From the NCBI GenBank assembly GCA_002286715.1, contig NSJX01000029.1, positions 258,089-322,088 on the forward strand: DNA of 64,000 nt. Direction: 5' to 3'. Under the pieces are notes generated by a model. That model was not told where the DNA came from, ran no database searches, and saw only the letters and a program-made list of their open reading frames with translations. Shown in pieces: positions 11,780-25,814 of the stretch. Numbering within the stretch: position 1 is the stretch's first letter; each line of letters starts with the position of its first letter. This stretch comes from Dentipellis sp. KUC8613. Its lineage: Eukaryota > Basidiomycota > Agaricomycetes > Russulales > Hericiaceae. Made by a program: the position numbers and the translations under genes.

Positions 11780-12640
11780 CACAGTCGACAACTGGCCATT
11801 GACCCCCGTCATGAGAATATTATCCATGCAGCAGCTCGCTAATGCACTAGCTTCTACGCCCGGCCATGCAGTTGTGTGGAGCCCGAGGTTCGCCGTCAAG
11901 CTGGTCTGCAAGTCGGATGCCCCGAACTTGAATGCAAAGTGCAGGTGCTCGGCTCAATGGCTGGCGATTGTGCGGATCTCCTGTGGAACCTATTCTTGTC
12001 AGCGAAGCAGCGAAGGTCGAATGCGCTGCTGGCAACGTGCAAGAACCACGAACGGGTTCACTTCAACCTGCGCTCCGACTTTGTACGACGTCCCGACACC
12101 ACCCGCGTAGGATTTTTCGGACTGTCGTGTTATTCAAGGGAAAGGATATACTCGCTCAAATCGTGGAGGAGGACGCCGATTTCCTTTGAGTATATCGACT
12201 GCGGCAAGAATAACCAGAGTCATCATGACTATGTGTATAAGTAAGCCTTCGGTTGCGATCCCGAAACAAACTGATTAAAGTGGTAGACCCTGGACACCAA
12301 GTATACCGTTGGTTTTGTTTCTTACGTCCTTGTCGAGTCGAGAGCCCAGTGAGCAAGAATAACCCAGATGGCATCGATGGACACTTGGATCTCATTCCCC
12401 CATTACTCAATCTCCGAGATGACTTCAAGAATGTTTCAGATCTCTGCTGTTCAGCCAAACACCGATGCACATGGGTTCGACGCATACCATCAAGCACCTC
12501 GGTGCTCGCGATGCTTCCTTTTCTTTCAGCTTCGGGGGTGTCGGCGTCGCAGGGAAATTCAGCCTGGAATACACCTCCCGCTCTACCCTCTCTCCGAGTC
12601 GCTCCATGCAGTCACTCCGTTTTGCTCCACTGACCTGCTA
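11780..12640 (+). pseudogene. S53 sedolisin pseudogene P2 (truncated)
   Basis: A second, more decayed S53 copy. Readable pieces are FTSTCAPTLYDVPTPPA near 12058-12110 (compare FTPTCAQDMYGIPATPA in gene 1), FEYIDCGKNNQSHHD near 12183-12227 (compare VDGGVNNQ), TLDTKYTVGFVSYV near 12289-12330, NNPDGIDGHLDLIPPLL near 12360-12410, and GARDASFSFSFGGVGVAGK near 12502-12556. Each lies in a different frame and the catalytic Glu segment is lost. Everything downstream, including the serine motif, is missing. Residual similarity to P1 and gene 1 points to origin from the same tandem expansion. Confidence 0.7.
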
Positions 12641-15014
12641 GTCCACTGGAGAGCTCTCTATTCTTGCCAAACTTCTATCCGCGGAACAGCCGTTCACGCC
12701 CCAAAAACCTGCGGTGTTCGCTTCTTCAGGTGCTGCGGCCTTTCGAATTACTTCGAATTCGCGATGCAATCGCACCGATAGTCCACTGTCTCTGCCTGTA
12801 TCTTCAGATTGGCGACACCAAGGCCAGGAAGACTTGCCAGTTTCAGTCAGACGCATCTGTTCCACTAGCAATCGATGGTTGAACACATGCATACCCGCTT
12901 CGCACCCTACCCGGCACATCGTGATATCGCAGACCATAGCCCGTGTGAAGCGCATACCGAGGATGAACAATAAATGTTTCCGTATATTCCACTGACGTAC
13001 GAGAATCAAGGCGACAAGTGCAAAATAAGAAACGAAACCAGGCGCGCCGTCACAAGCCACGTTGCAATTGTCTGTCCATGTCAGGTTCAGCACACTTCAA
13101 TTTTAACTTCTCTCTAATCGATTCCTAAGACAAACAAAGCGCGTGCATGTAAACTATGATTATAAGCAATTTACGATGATTTTGAAAAGCACAGATGTGA
13201 AGGGATAGAGTACAGACGCAGTTGTAGACGTTGCTTCAATCGGCTTGTGCTCTGTAGTCGCGTGCCATATTGTGGCTGGAGCCGCCAAGTTCAGTGCGCT
13301 TCACTGGCAATTCCTACTTCTTTCCCGTCTATTCTTAAGACAAAAGAAGTGCATACGCTGTGAGTACATATACTGTGTACCGTATGCTCGACGAACCACT
13401 ATCTGATCTTGCCTCTCAGAGAAGTGACCTTACCACAATAGACCACGAATCTCGTTCGATACCACAGCCAGTCATGACGCTGCGAGCCAGTGGTCACATC
13501 TAGCAAATAGAACATACCTGGCGGGACCAACCTCGTGGGCAAGCCTCCTATTCAGGTTCCAGCATTCTCAGGATATAGCAGTGTCCTGAAAGCTTCGGTG
13601 AGCTTCTGAACAGTGAGAGAAAAAGAAGACGAACGAAGCCCAGCAACAACGCACCCTTGACGATCTTTCGGTTCCGCTCGCACCCGTTCCCCTCCTCTTG
13701 CTGTCTTCGGCATACAAGGACGCTAATCTTGACGCGATACCGTGTGCACCGCCGTCTAGTGTCTTCGGGGCCCACTCTCGAATCGGAATTGCATCGCACA
13801 CGCCGGCAGGGTGGGCTCTGGCTCCGGGGCCCCGCGTCCGGACCCCCGCGATTCTGATCAACGGTCGAAACGAAAACTGCTCCTCCTTTTGCCTTTCCGT
13901 CGGGGCCCCCGCCCGCGGCAGCACGTACCTGGCCTTCGATCGGCGCGGGGTAGACGGGTTTCCTGCTATCCGGGGATCTTTTTTCCCATCAGGAAGACGA
14001 AAAAACGGGTTGTGCATTTCCGTCGGCGGCGCGGTGCCATGCTGTTGTCGAGGATTGCGTGTAGTGAGTCGAACGGAAATAACTTCAAAGGAGACACTGT
14101 GAAGAGCAAGTGGAAACACTTACGTTTCGGACCGTCTGAGGGCACAGAACATAGAAAGCACCCCGCACCGAAGGCCGTCGGGGTGGCAAAGGAGGACGTT
14201 CGCGGGGTTTGGATCTCGTCCACGTGGCGACGACGATGAGACTCGTGATCATTCGGGACTCATCCGCGCCCCATTCCACTTTTGCATCCCTCACAACGCC
14301 CTACAGCACCGCATGGGGCTTCCTTCGAGATCTACTGAGTGCAGCGCTTTGAGCGTCGTCGTCAAGAATCACCCTTCCTGCGGCGGTAGAGCAAAATACA
14401 TATACGTATACGTACGTACCCACAAGCGCCGCTGATTCGCGAGGGCATGACATCAAGCGCGTGGATAACGCCCCGTCAGAATATCTTCCGCTATTCCTGG
14501 GTTTGCGAGGCGTCGGGCAGAGGTAGAGAACAGGAACGCCAAGACACATACTGGTCACCCGGGAGTGCGTCCATCACGCCCAGAATTGAGCTCGAGAACA
14601 GATAGATGCGGATTGTCGCAGAGAGATTGAATTTCAAGTCAAATAATGGAGGCTGCAGCCCTGTCACAGTGTCAGGGCACCGAGACGGACAGTGTTCAGA
14701 CTTTCAGAAGCGGCAGGGTGGGAGATCTATGTAAAGGCAGTTGGGCCGTAACGGCACCTACGGCAGGCTCGCTAAAGAAAAAATGAACTGAGGTGAGCGC
14801 CCAGGCACACACCCCACGAAAGTGTGGAGAAGGATACCCGGTCCGTGATGTGGGGTGCAGCGGGGGGATCAAAGGAAGATGCGGCGGTTATGGCGGTCGT
14901 GAGCAGGAACAGGCTGATATGTCGATTCCTATAAATTGATCTGCCTCGCTTGACACACCCTGAGGCTCCCGTCCTGTCCTTCCCCCTCGACGACGCCCCA
15001 GTCCTCTCTGCGCC
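12641..15014. other. Long intergenic stretch upstream of the JEN-type transporter
   Basis: No gene is recognised. At 13083-13157 and 13290-13365 a diverged direct repeat shares the cores CCTAAGACAAACAAAG and CTTAAGACAAAAGAAG. A GC-rich stretch at about 13650-14240 has long overlapping stop-free frames on both strands, without a domain or start that I can defend. An alternating TACG/TATA tract lies near 14396-14420. The last few hundred bases should hold the transporter promoter. Confidence 0.45.
14930..14936 (+). promoter_or_regulatory. TATA box of JEN-type transporter
   Basis: TATAAAT lies 85 bases before the ATG at 15015, a usual distance for a fungal TATA element. Confidence 0.5.
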
Positions 15015-17115
15015 ATGGCGGTTCCGTACTTCATTCGCAACCTCAAGCCGCGACCCGAGTTGCGCACGCAGGGCAGGCCGCTTATCCAGGTCTTCCGGTC
15101 GCTGACCTGGTTGCAATGGGCGCACTTCTGGACGGGGTGAGTTCGATGCTGGCCCCACCGTTATCTCCTGTTAGCGCGGACGCTGACGCCGACACCGACG
15201 ACGTAGATGGCTGGCATGGACGTGTGATGCCATGGACTTCTTTTCGGTCTCCTTGAGTGTGACGCTCCTGCAAGACCAGTTCCACAAGCCCGCCAATTCC
15301 ATCGTGAGTTCATTCCTACACGAAACATTTCAGATGATTGATCTTCTCAATACAGACGACTGCCATCACGCTCACGCTTCTGTTCCGGTCAGCTGGTGCT
15401 GTAAGTGGTTCTCCTACATTCACGATCGTCCTGGGTCCCTGGGGATCTCGGATCATGCGCTGCACGTACTCTGCGATTCGAGGCGGGGGATCCCTAGCGT
15501 GAAACACGCTCAGGGTGGAAGATGCTTCGCGTCTGCCCTGGGCCCTGCCATCGCGGAGCGTCTAAAGCCGCCGACCCACATGCCTTCATCTCTCGAGTCC
15601 TTGACGTATCTACATCTCTAATCTTCACATCCCCATCCAGGTGATCTTCGGACTTCTTTCAGACCGCTTCGGACGCAAATGGCCTCTCGTGTTCAACCTG
15701 TTGCTCTGCGCCGTCCTCGAGCTCGGCTCCGGTTTCGTCCAGACCTTCCCGCAATTCCTCGCCGTGCGCTCGCTCTTCGGGCTTGCGATGGGCGGAATCT
15801 GGGGTCTCGCGTCAGCGACGGCGCTCGAGAACTTGCCAGTCGAGATCCGTGGAATCGCGTCGGGCGTGCTGCAGGAGGGCTACGCCGTGGGCTACCTCTT
15901 TGCTGCTGTCGTGAACCTGCGCCTCGTCCCCGAGACCGCACAGACCTGGCGCACGCTGTTCTGGACGGCATCGGGCATGAGCGTGTTCGCAGCGGCCCTG
16001 CGCGCTTTGTTGCCCGAGAGCGAGGTGTTCCTGCGTGCTAAGGAGGCGGAACGCAGGCGTGGCGCGACGACCGCGAAGAAGACAAGGGTGTTTATTCACG
16101 AGACATGGGTGATGATCAAGGCACATTGGCTGCTCGTCGTCTACTCAGTCCTGCTTATGACTGGTATGTCTGCGCGCTGCCGTCGACAGGTGCATAGGTG
16201 CTAAGACGAATATGACAGGGTTCAACTTCCTCTCTCACGGCTCGCAGGATCTGTACCCGACGTACCTCAAGACCTCGAAGAACTTCGACAATTACCATTC
16301 CACGGTCGCCACCATCATTGGCAACTGCGGTGCCATTGCGTGCGTCCCTCGTCCCTCCATCCCAGTGATGTCATTCTAACGCGCTTCATTTGATAGCGGC
16401 GGCGCAATCGCCGGTGCGCTCTCGCAGATGTTCGGCCGACGCCTGGTCATTATCATCTTCACGCTCCTCATCGGCGCCTTCATCCCGCTGTGGATCCTGC
16501 CCAACTCGTTCTCCGCGCTGTCCGCCGGCGCGTTCTGCATCCAAGTCGGCGTGCAGGGCGCCTGGGGCGTGATCCCCATCTGGCTCGCAGAGATGAGCCC
16601 GCCCGCCTTCCGTGCGACCTTCCCTGGTGTTGCATACCAGCTCGGAAACGTGCGTAACCCTACCTCTGCATTGCGAGAAAAAAGTCGAGCTGATGGATTG
16701 TGATGCAGATGGTGTCTTCGGCGTCCGCGCAGATCGAGACGCGTGGAGGTGACAACTTCAAGACGACTATCCACAAGGCGGACGGGACGACGGCCATCGT
16801 GCCGGACTACGCAACCGTGCAAGGCATCCTCATTGGTGTTGTTGCCGCCTTTGTGGTAGTCATCGTCGCCATCGGCCCCGAGTGCGTACCTGTTCTTTCT
16901 GTCCCATGCTGTCCTTGAATGCTAATGGCCTCGTCATGCGATGTAGCAACCACGGCGCCGAGTTTGAGAAGCACAAGACCGCCTTCGAAGAGGGTGGAGG
17001 TCGTGATGATGCCATCGTAGACGAAGAGGAGGTCGCCGCTGTCGAGACAGTCGAGGTGCCCCGCGAAAAATCACCCGACTCCGTCCGGACAGACGAGAAA
17101 CGCGAGGAGGTATGA
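15015..17115 (+). CDS. JEN-type monocarboxylate/proton symporter (MFS, SHS family)
   Basis: Eight exons (15015-15136, 15207-15303, 15356-15400, 15641-16163, 16219-16339, 16397-16649, 16709-16881, 16947-17115) give 500 residues. The protein has the twelve-helix MFS layout with the loop LLSDRFGRKWPLVF after helix 2. The segment NFLSHGSQDLYPT at about residues 265-277 fits the JEN signature NxxS/THxS/TQDxxxT of fungal lactate/pyruvate permeases. The C-terminal tail is hydrophilic and acidic (EEEVAAVETVEV). JEN proteins sit in the plasma membrane and import lactate, pyruvate or short dicarboxylates with protons, and are usually glucose-repressed; no repressor site was identified here. Intron 3 (15401-15640) is longer than the others and a further exon inside it cannot be ruled out. 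Confidence 0.9.
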
Positions 17116-17840
17116 GCAGAGGAGGACGACTTGATGACTACTGTACTTTTAGTGCTGGTTTGCATGACAAGGATGTATCGAGATACCTTTACGAATTTCG
17201 TTTTCTCTCTCGTTGATGCGCGCTAGAACGGTATTGGAAACGGGGATCTGAGAGAAGGTAGCTGACTAGCTTGAGGGCAAGCAGCAGGCTCCTGGCTTAG
17301 AGAGGACAGACGCCCAACAGACGCCTGCGACCGGCATTTGCCGATATCCTGCAGCGGTCGATCCCGAAGTCCTTTGAAGCTCTTTCACTGCAGCTGGCGA
17401 CGCCTTCCTATCACAATGCTACAAGACTGAAATTTTAGCTCGGGAATTTCTGGAGCTGGGAAAATGTGGTCTTGATCTCCCCAGATCTAGGTAAGTATCA
17501 CGGATCTCAGGCCTTTTGTGTGCGACCACTACACCACGCCAGCGGTACGTTTATTTCATGATCATCGAGTCACAAACTGATTCAATGAGTTGTATTGGAA
17601 GGCTGGTACGGTAGAGTCCAGGGAATAGACAAAACTATGCTGCCACTTCTCCAAAAGGCTTTCAAAGTCACGAAAGCTATCGCGCACTTGAATAGCGGCC
17701 TTTCAAGATCATGCCGCACTGTCTTGGCTGCCACCTTTATCATCTTTTTCTTTCGGTATTCGAATTTAGCGATATAAATGGCCAGATAGAGGTGAGCTAT
17801 TCCTTCGCTTCCCACTCCGCCTCACCTGTACGACCCAGGG
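17116..17840. other. Intergenic, no recognised gene
   Basis: About 0.7 kb between the JEN-type transporter and F-box-like gene 1. No motif or conserved frame is seen. Confidence 0.5.
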
Positions 17841-19622
17841 ATGGAGACTCTTCTATTTACGAACGGTCTCCCGCCGGAAATCATGCTCAATATCCTACGC
17901 GAAGTCGACTTGCAGACTCTAGTCATTAGCATGCGTGTGCGTACTCTCCTGGACTTGCTGACACTAAATTTCTCTTCTGACGATATTGCAGGTCTGTCGA
18001 TATTGGAACACGCTCATCGCGAACGACTCCGATCTGCAATACAACATCGAGTTTGCACTCAGCGGTCTCCCAGAGCCCCCTCCTCAGTCTCTTCCGAAGG
18101 CAAAGCAGTTGGCTATTCTTAGGGATCATGCCCACGCGTGGCAAACTCTTGAATGGGACCACTGGTCGTCAATCCGTGTACCTCATCTCCCATCATATCG
18201 TAAGAGACTCGCAGGAGATGTCTTGGGCATGAGTGACGGACATACGATACGGTTCACACGTATCCCTTCGAGAAGGCTAGGGACGGCCATAGACCATTGG
18301 TCAATTCAGTTGGATATATCGATTCTCGACTTTAAAATGGATCCAGCGCAGGACTTGCTGGTGCTTTTCGAAAGGCCAAGGTTCGCGTCTCCTTCTCACT
18401 TGAATCCGGATATTAACATTCAGCGGCCGAAAAAGCAACGCGTACGAACCTAACGCGGTGCTCAAAGTACACTCGCGATCTCTGCGGTCAGGCGTTGCGC
18501 ACCCTGAAGCTCAAGTCTCCCCCTGCCTCGCCAGCACGACGTTTGAACGCTTCGGCCTTCCCCGGGTTCACTTTGCACAAATCGTCGGTGACCAAATAGG
18601 CGTCATATATCGTACTGATTGTTTGGTCTTCAACTGGAGAACAGGGAAGAAGCGCCTTGTAAGCACTTCCAGCAACCTACTATATAGTCTATTTGATTCT
18701 GAACACCCCTCAGCACATCGTATCCAACCACACGTCTTCCCTTGCATTCCTGGATGAAAATTTCATTCTCTTCCCCTTTGCTCCATTGTCACGGTCTCAG
18801 CGGCCAGGCATCGTCGTTTACGATATGGCCGAGAAGATCATAATTACCGAGGCAACATACCGCTGCGTGTTCGAGCTCCCTGATGGCATTGAGAACGTGC
18901 ATGACGTGGACGTGTTCTCGGATTCAAGATATATCAGCACGTCATCGTCTGCAGTTTCGCAGCGCGAGGTTCAAGTTGACAGTGTCTTATCTATCTCTAT
19001 GGTCTACACAAAATTAATCGGGGATGACGAGAACGGCGACTCAGACACCTCCGAGGACGACGAAGATGACCGGCCTTTGATCATATATGTTCCTGCATCT
19101 CGACTGCGAAAGCACATCAAGCGAGCTTCCTCAAATGGGTCTGTATTTGCTTGGGATGCTTGGGGCCTTGAGGATACTTGCGTCGATCAAGATAGCGCAT
19201 ATCCACACCATACCGAGGATCTCCTTATGTCGGGTATGCGTGCCCTAAACCTGTCTGCCGACAGCAATGGTCACTTTATGGTCGTGCTCGACTTCCATCC
19301 TGTACGAATTGCAAAAGCTGAGGCCGAGTCCTATGAGGATGGCGTATTCAACGTGATGAGGAGCTCAGACGTCAACGATGGTTATTGGAGCGCGACAGGA
19401 TTCCGGACATTTCTTCCCCACTTATACAAGCGGAGGCGTATTCCTGATGAACTCACATCCATGTACGGCAATGCCACTGTATGGTATCTTACTGATGATG
19501 CGGTAATGGCCATGCCGCAACGTATAGAAAATGTAAGCCAGTCGTTGCCGTCTCAAATAATTCACTGACGCCACCACCAAATAAAATAGGACCTAGAGGT
19601 GATTCACTTCTACATGTTCTGA
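17841..19622 (+). CDS. F-box-like protein, Agaricomycete multicopy family (gene 1)
   Basis: Five exons (17841-17936, 17992-18380, 18424-18658, 18714-19532, 19590-19622) give 523 residues. The N-terminus is a short F-box: LPPEIMLNILREVDLQTLV, an intron, then VCRYWNTLIANDSDLQYNIE. The rest has no named domain but shares blocks with two other genes here: HWSIQLDISILDFKMDPAQD, FNWRTGKKRL, IIYVPASRLRK, MRALNL and WYLTDDAV. F-box proteins link substrates to SCF ubiquitin ligases through Skp1; the substrate is unknown. The last exon encodes only DLEVIHFYMF. Intron 2 (18381-18423) is only 43 nt with a weak GTTCGC donor and is the least certain junction, but joining there keeps the frame across NAYEPNAVLKVH. 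Confidence 0.82.
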
Positions 19623-19968
19623 AGAACGACGTTCGCATAAACATTCTTCGATGCCGGCTGGTGGTTGTGGGCTGCTTGTGTGTGGAATTTGGGTACCCTT
19701 TCGTAAACAAGAGCACAAAATTTCATGTACTGTATATGTACAAGACAATGTACAGCTCAAGCGTAACTCATAATTACGTTCGGGCTATAGAACGTTGCGT
19801 TCGTGAGATTTCATACACTATGAAATAAAGGGCCGACTGAGTGTTTTACACGTAACGGGTCTCGGCAGTTTCCTGCGGAGATTGAATGTATAAACTCCGG
19901 GGTGGCGCAAAGCTCTCGCTGCTGCCAGTGTCAAACACGACGACGAAGGCTTGCAGCAGACGTTGACC
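19623..19968. other. Intergenic; F-box 3' end and Cef1 promoter
   Basis: A polyadenylation-like AATAAA lies near 19821. No gene is seen. Confidence 0.5.
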
Positions 19969-22778
<2,810 letters not shown>

Positions 22779-22874
22779 GTCTCTTGGATTTGTTTATACT
22801 ACTTGTAGTCGTGCGTAGCTATGCTTGCAACAGCGGCCTGTATACGTATCTAATGTGCTAACCTGTTTGTATGG

Positions 22875-22896
22875 GTGCATCATCATCATCATCATC
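22875..22896. repeat. Short CAT microsatellite
   Basis: About six CAT units in the 3' flank of Cef1, between the convergent genes Cef1 and S53 gene 2. No function is implied. Confidence 0.7.
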
Positions 22897-23066
22897 TACC
22901 GTTTCAAGTGACAAAGCGCGAGTCTAAGGCCACATCATTCCTCGAGGTCTCTAATGGCAGCTTATTGCTATTTGTGAACTCTCGTGTATTGCGTGATTGG
23001 ATCAAACCGAAGCAGCATACTGTGACATAGGTATCAGGCTCGTTGAAAGAAAGCTCCCGGTCTCCT

Positions 23067-25236
23067 TCACAGTCCTACTACAGTTTTCAAAGCCGGATAG
23101 ATGGGTGAGCCCACCCCGGTCACCTAGACCAAACCCCGAGTATTAGCACATGTATATAAGCCTTGCAGGCATCACTCACTGGGTCCCATCCTTTTATAGC
23201 TGGAAAGCCGTTGCTTCCACAACCAGGGTTATTCCCTGCAAATCATGGTGAGTGACACGAAAAATTTCATGTTACCGGGCGACCCACCAGACGTGATATC
23301 CGTGAAGGCCTGTTTATTGGCGTAGATAAGAGGGTTCAGGAATCCAAGGGCACCTCTACCCGCCGCAATGAGCTGATCGTTCAGTAGCGCGATTATACTG
23401 GCCGTAATGGGCGTCGAGCAGCTCGTTCCGTCGACGAGCCCGAATTTGCCTTTATACGCGATGAGAACGTCTACTGCTGCCGCCGACAAGTCCGGGAATG
23501 CACGTCCTGACGAGTTGTAGCGCCCACTATTGGTCGTCCCAAGCGTGCACAAGTACGCATTGACGGCTGCGGTCTGGTACGACGGGGTTACGAAAAGGTT
23601 GGAGAAACCTCCGGAGGAGAGGCTCGCGGCGGTTTCGGGGTTTGCACCCTGGGTTCCGCCGACAGAAGTGACACTGAGGAGATAATTTCAGCGCGATGAG
23701 GGTACACGAATGGAAAAAAAAGACATACTAGGGACACGTCGAGGGGAAGGTGGGCACAAAGTTCGTGCAAGAGGTAGTTTGGGTACCGGCCACACCACCA
23801 TCGCCGGAGGAGAACAAGACGGATGTACCGCGTGCACCGAGCTGAGCATAGGCATTACAGAGACGGCTATCGACGGAAAGAAACGATATATTAGGATCAT
23901 TTTCTTGGAGGAATAAGGACCACATATACACACTTTGCGAGGGAGAAGGGGATATCTTTTTCATTGAACCCGTAGCTAGTGCTGAGCACGTGTGGCGCGT
24001 TTGAATCCTGTAGCAAAGTGTTGACTAGGTCCAGGAAACCAGCGATACCATCTTGGTTGTTCTGCCCAACGGAGTAGAAGGTAGTAGGAACGCCAGATGC
24101 TATGCCGACGGTATATTGAATATCAAGATCCTAGAGAGCAAGAGGGATTAACTACGATTAGTGGCAGTCGATCAATCATGGCAGCTTTCTTACAGCCTCG
24201 AGCCCTGGATTGCTTTGGTCATTCGAACCGCCATCCACATATTGAACAGAAAAGCTGGTGCTGGAAGGAAGATCTGTGCGATACCCTTCGAGGAACATCT
24301 ACAGAGTTTATCAATCAAATTATAGACGTAGTATTCGGTACATCGAAACACACCTTGAGATCTGCTTGGCTCGCATACTCATTATTGAACCCTGATACAG
24401 CGAGGCGATTGGACGCCTGCGTCGCTCTTGTTGCAGGTATACCATACAGCGACTGCGCGCACGCGGGGGTGAATTGTTGGGCGCAAGGTTGAGGAGTCAC
24501 GTTCGAAGTAGCATTCTTCCCCGGAGAAATCGGGCTGGAGGCTGGCACCACCTTCGGTTGACCATGGATGGGCACCGGGAAGCTAGAAAGGAGTGAGCGT
24601 CAAAGCCTTCAGAGAAGACAAGGTGACACACGCTACGGTCGGATGGACGAAATCAAGATGGCCCTTCAACTCCGCCGGGATCGAGTACGACAGCGTGCGC
24701 ACGGTCGGCTGTCCCGTTGCCTGGTTTGTGAACGTGGTGTATTCAGCATCGAGCAGAGAATTCGCCTGCGCAACGGTCACATTGACACCAAGCCAATCGC
24801 CCGCTGGCGAAATCGTCTCCGATGCGACACCATGCGTCGTGAGCCAGCCTTTTACGGAAAGCACGCTCTCTGGCGCAGGTGCGACAAGTGCCTCGACCTA
24901 GGAACCGAACGATGCAGTCAGTCAGCCGCCCCATCGGTGAGACAGTCCAATTCTTACCGCTTCCTTGGATAGGTGCTGTCCGTACGAAGGACCTCCTGGT
25001 GTGCTGACTTCGTACAATTTCTCCTCGAGGACGGCTATGGAGTTTTGGACAAGAGCGAGACGGAGGTTCATGATAAAATCAGGAGGCGCCGGCCCATTCT
25101 CGACGAACCCATCCGGAGGTGCATCGCGTCGTTCATGGATGTGCAAGGCATCTCCCGGATATGGAGATGCCCGAACGAAGGAAGCGAGAAAAAAGAGTGC
25201 TATGCTAGTCTTCGCCTTGTCGAGTCGTCCTGCCAT
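23067..25236 (-). CDS. Secreted S53 sedolisin / tripeptidyl peptidase-type protease (gene 2)
   Basis: Nine exons on the minus strand (25236-24958, 24897-24632, 24582-24354, 24298-24194, 24130-23934, 23866-23729, 23673-23288, 23235-23180, 23123-23067) give 570 residues. The ATG at 25236 precedes a signal peptide (SIALFFLASFVRAS); the frame extends further upstream, but that would bury the signal peptide. The pro-domain has YGQHLSKEA and TLSYSIPAELKGH. The catalytic set is complete: GLEADLDIQYT (Glu, Asp), SSGDGGVAG (oxyanion Asp) and VDGTSCSTP (Ser). Exons 2, 5, 7, 8 and 9 are 266, 197, 386, 56 and 57 nt, the same as in gene 1. It is expected to be secreted and to cut peptides at acid pH. It is convergent with Cef1, with 288 bases between. 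Confidence 0.93.
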
Positions 25237-25814
25237 TGATGATAGCGAGTGAAGCAGCAGACGGGAATGGAGAGATATACGGTGAATGTATGAAGAATGA
25301 AAAACGAATGAAAGGCTGCAGAGGCTGTCAAAGCTCCTGGTAAAAGGTGTAAACCACAACGCTGCACGAAAAGAGAAGATGATGTTTAGAATTATCCCAT
25401 TCGCGATCCTGTGGTAGCCAGGTGGAGGTTTAGTCTGGAACTGTATCAGACCAGCCTGGAATCTTCATTGCCGTCGCCGTTTGAACTGTTGTATCAATGC
25501 AAACCAGTCTCAACTAGAATCACAATCAAACCCCATAAGCGACAAGGCCATGGAAGACTCACGAACTGGCGTGTCATTCACAATTGTGAATTAACGTTGA
25601 CCTTCTGAGGCGATTAGGCATACGTCCCGTACACAAAAAGCTTACCACAGGACCTGACTTTCTGTCCGAGGCATACGTTCGCGAGCACGAGGACGATCTC
25701 CTGAATTTCAGCGGCATTGTATCGCATTGTATATTGTGACATTGTATTGTATCGACTTCTGCATATGATGAACCATGTCTCTCAAAACATGCAGAAATAG
25801 ATTATCTCAGAATC
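25237..25814. other. Intergenic with AT-rich ATTGTAT repeats
   Basis: Holds the promoter of S53 gene 2 (minus strand) and the 3' flank of F-box-like gene 2. Several CATTGTAT-type units cluster at about 25717-25757. No gene is seen. Confidence 0.5.

Noticed and set aside
18381..18453. Reading straight on through intron 2 of F-box-like gene 1
   Set aside because: The frame stops at 18453, before the conserved KVHSRSLR block. The short intron restores the frame and matches the paralogs.
22875..22896. CAT repeat as a CRISPR-like array
   Set aside because: It is a simple microsatellite with no spacers, in a fungal genome.
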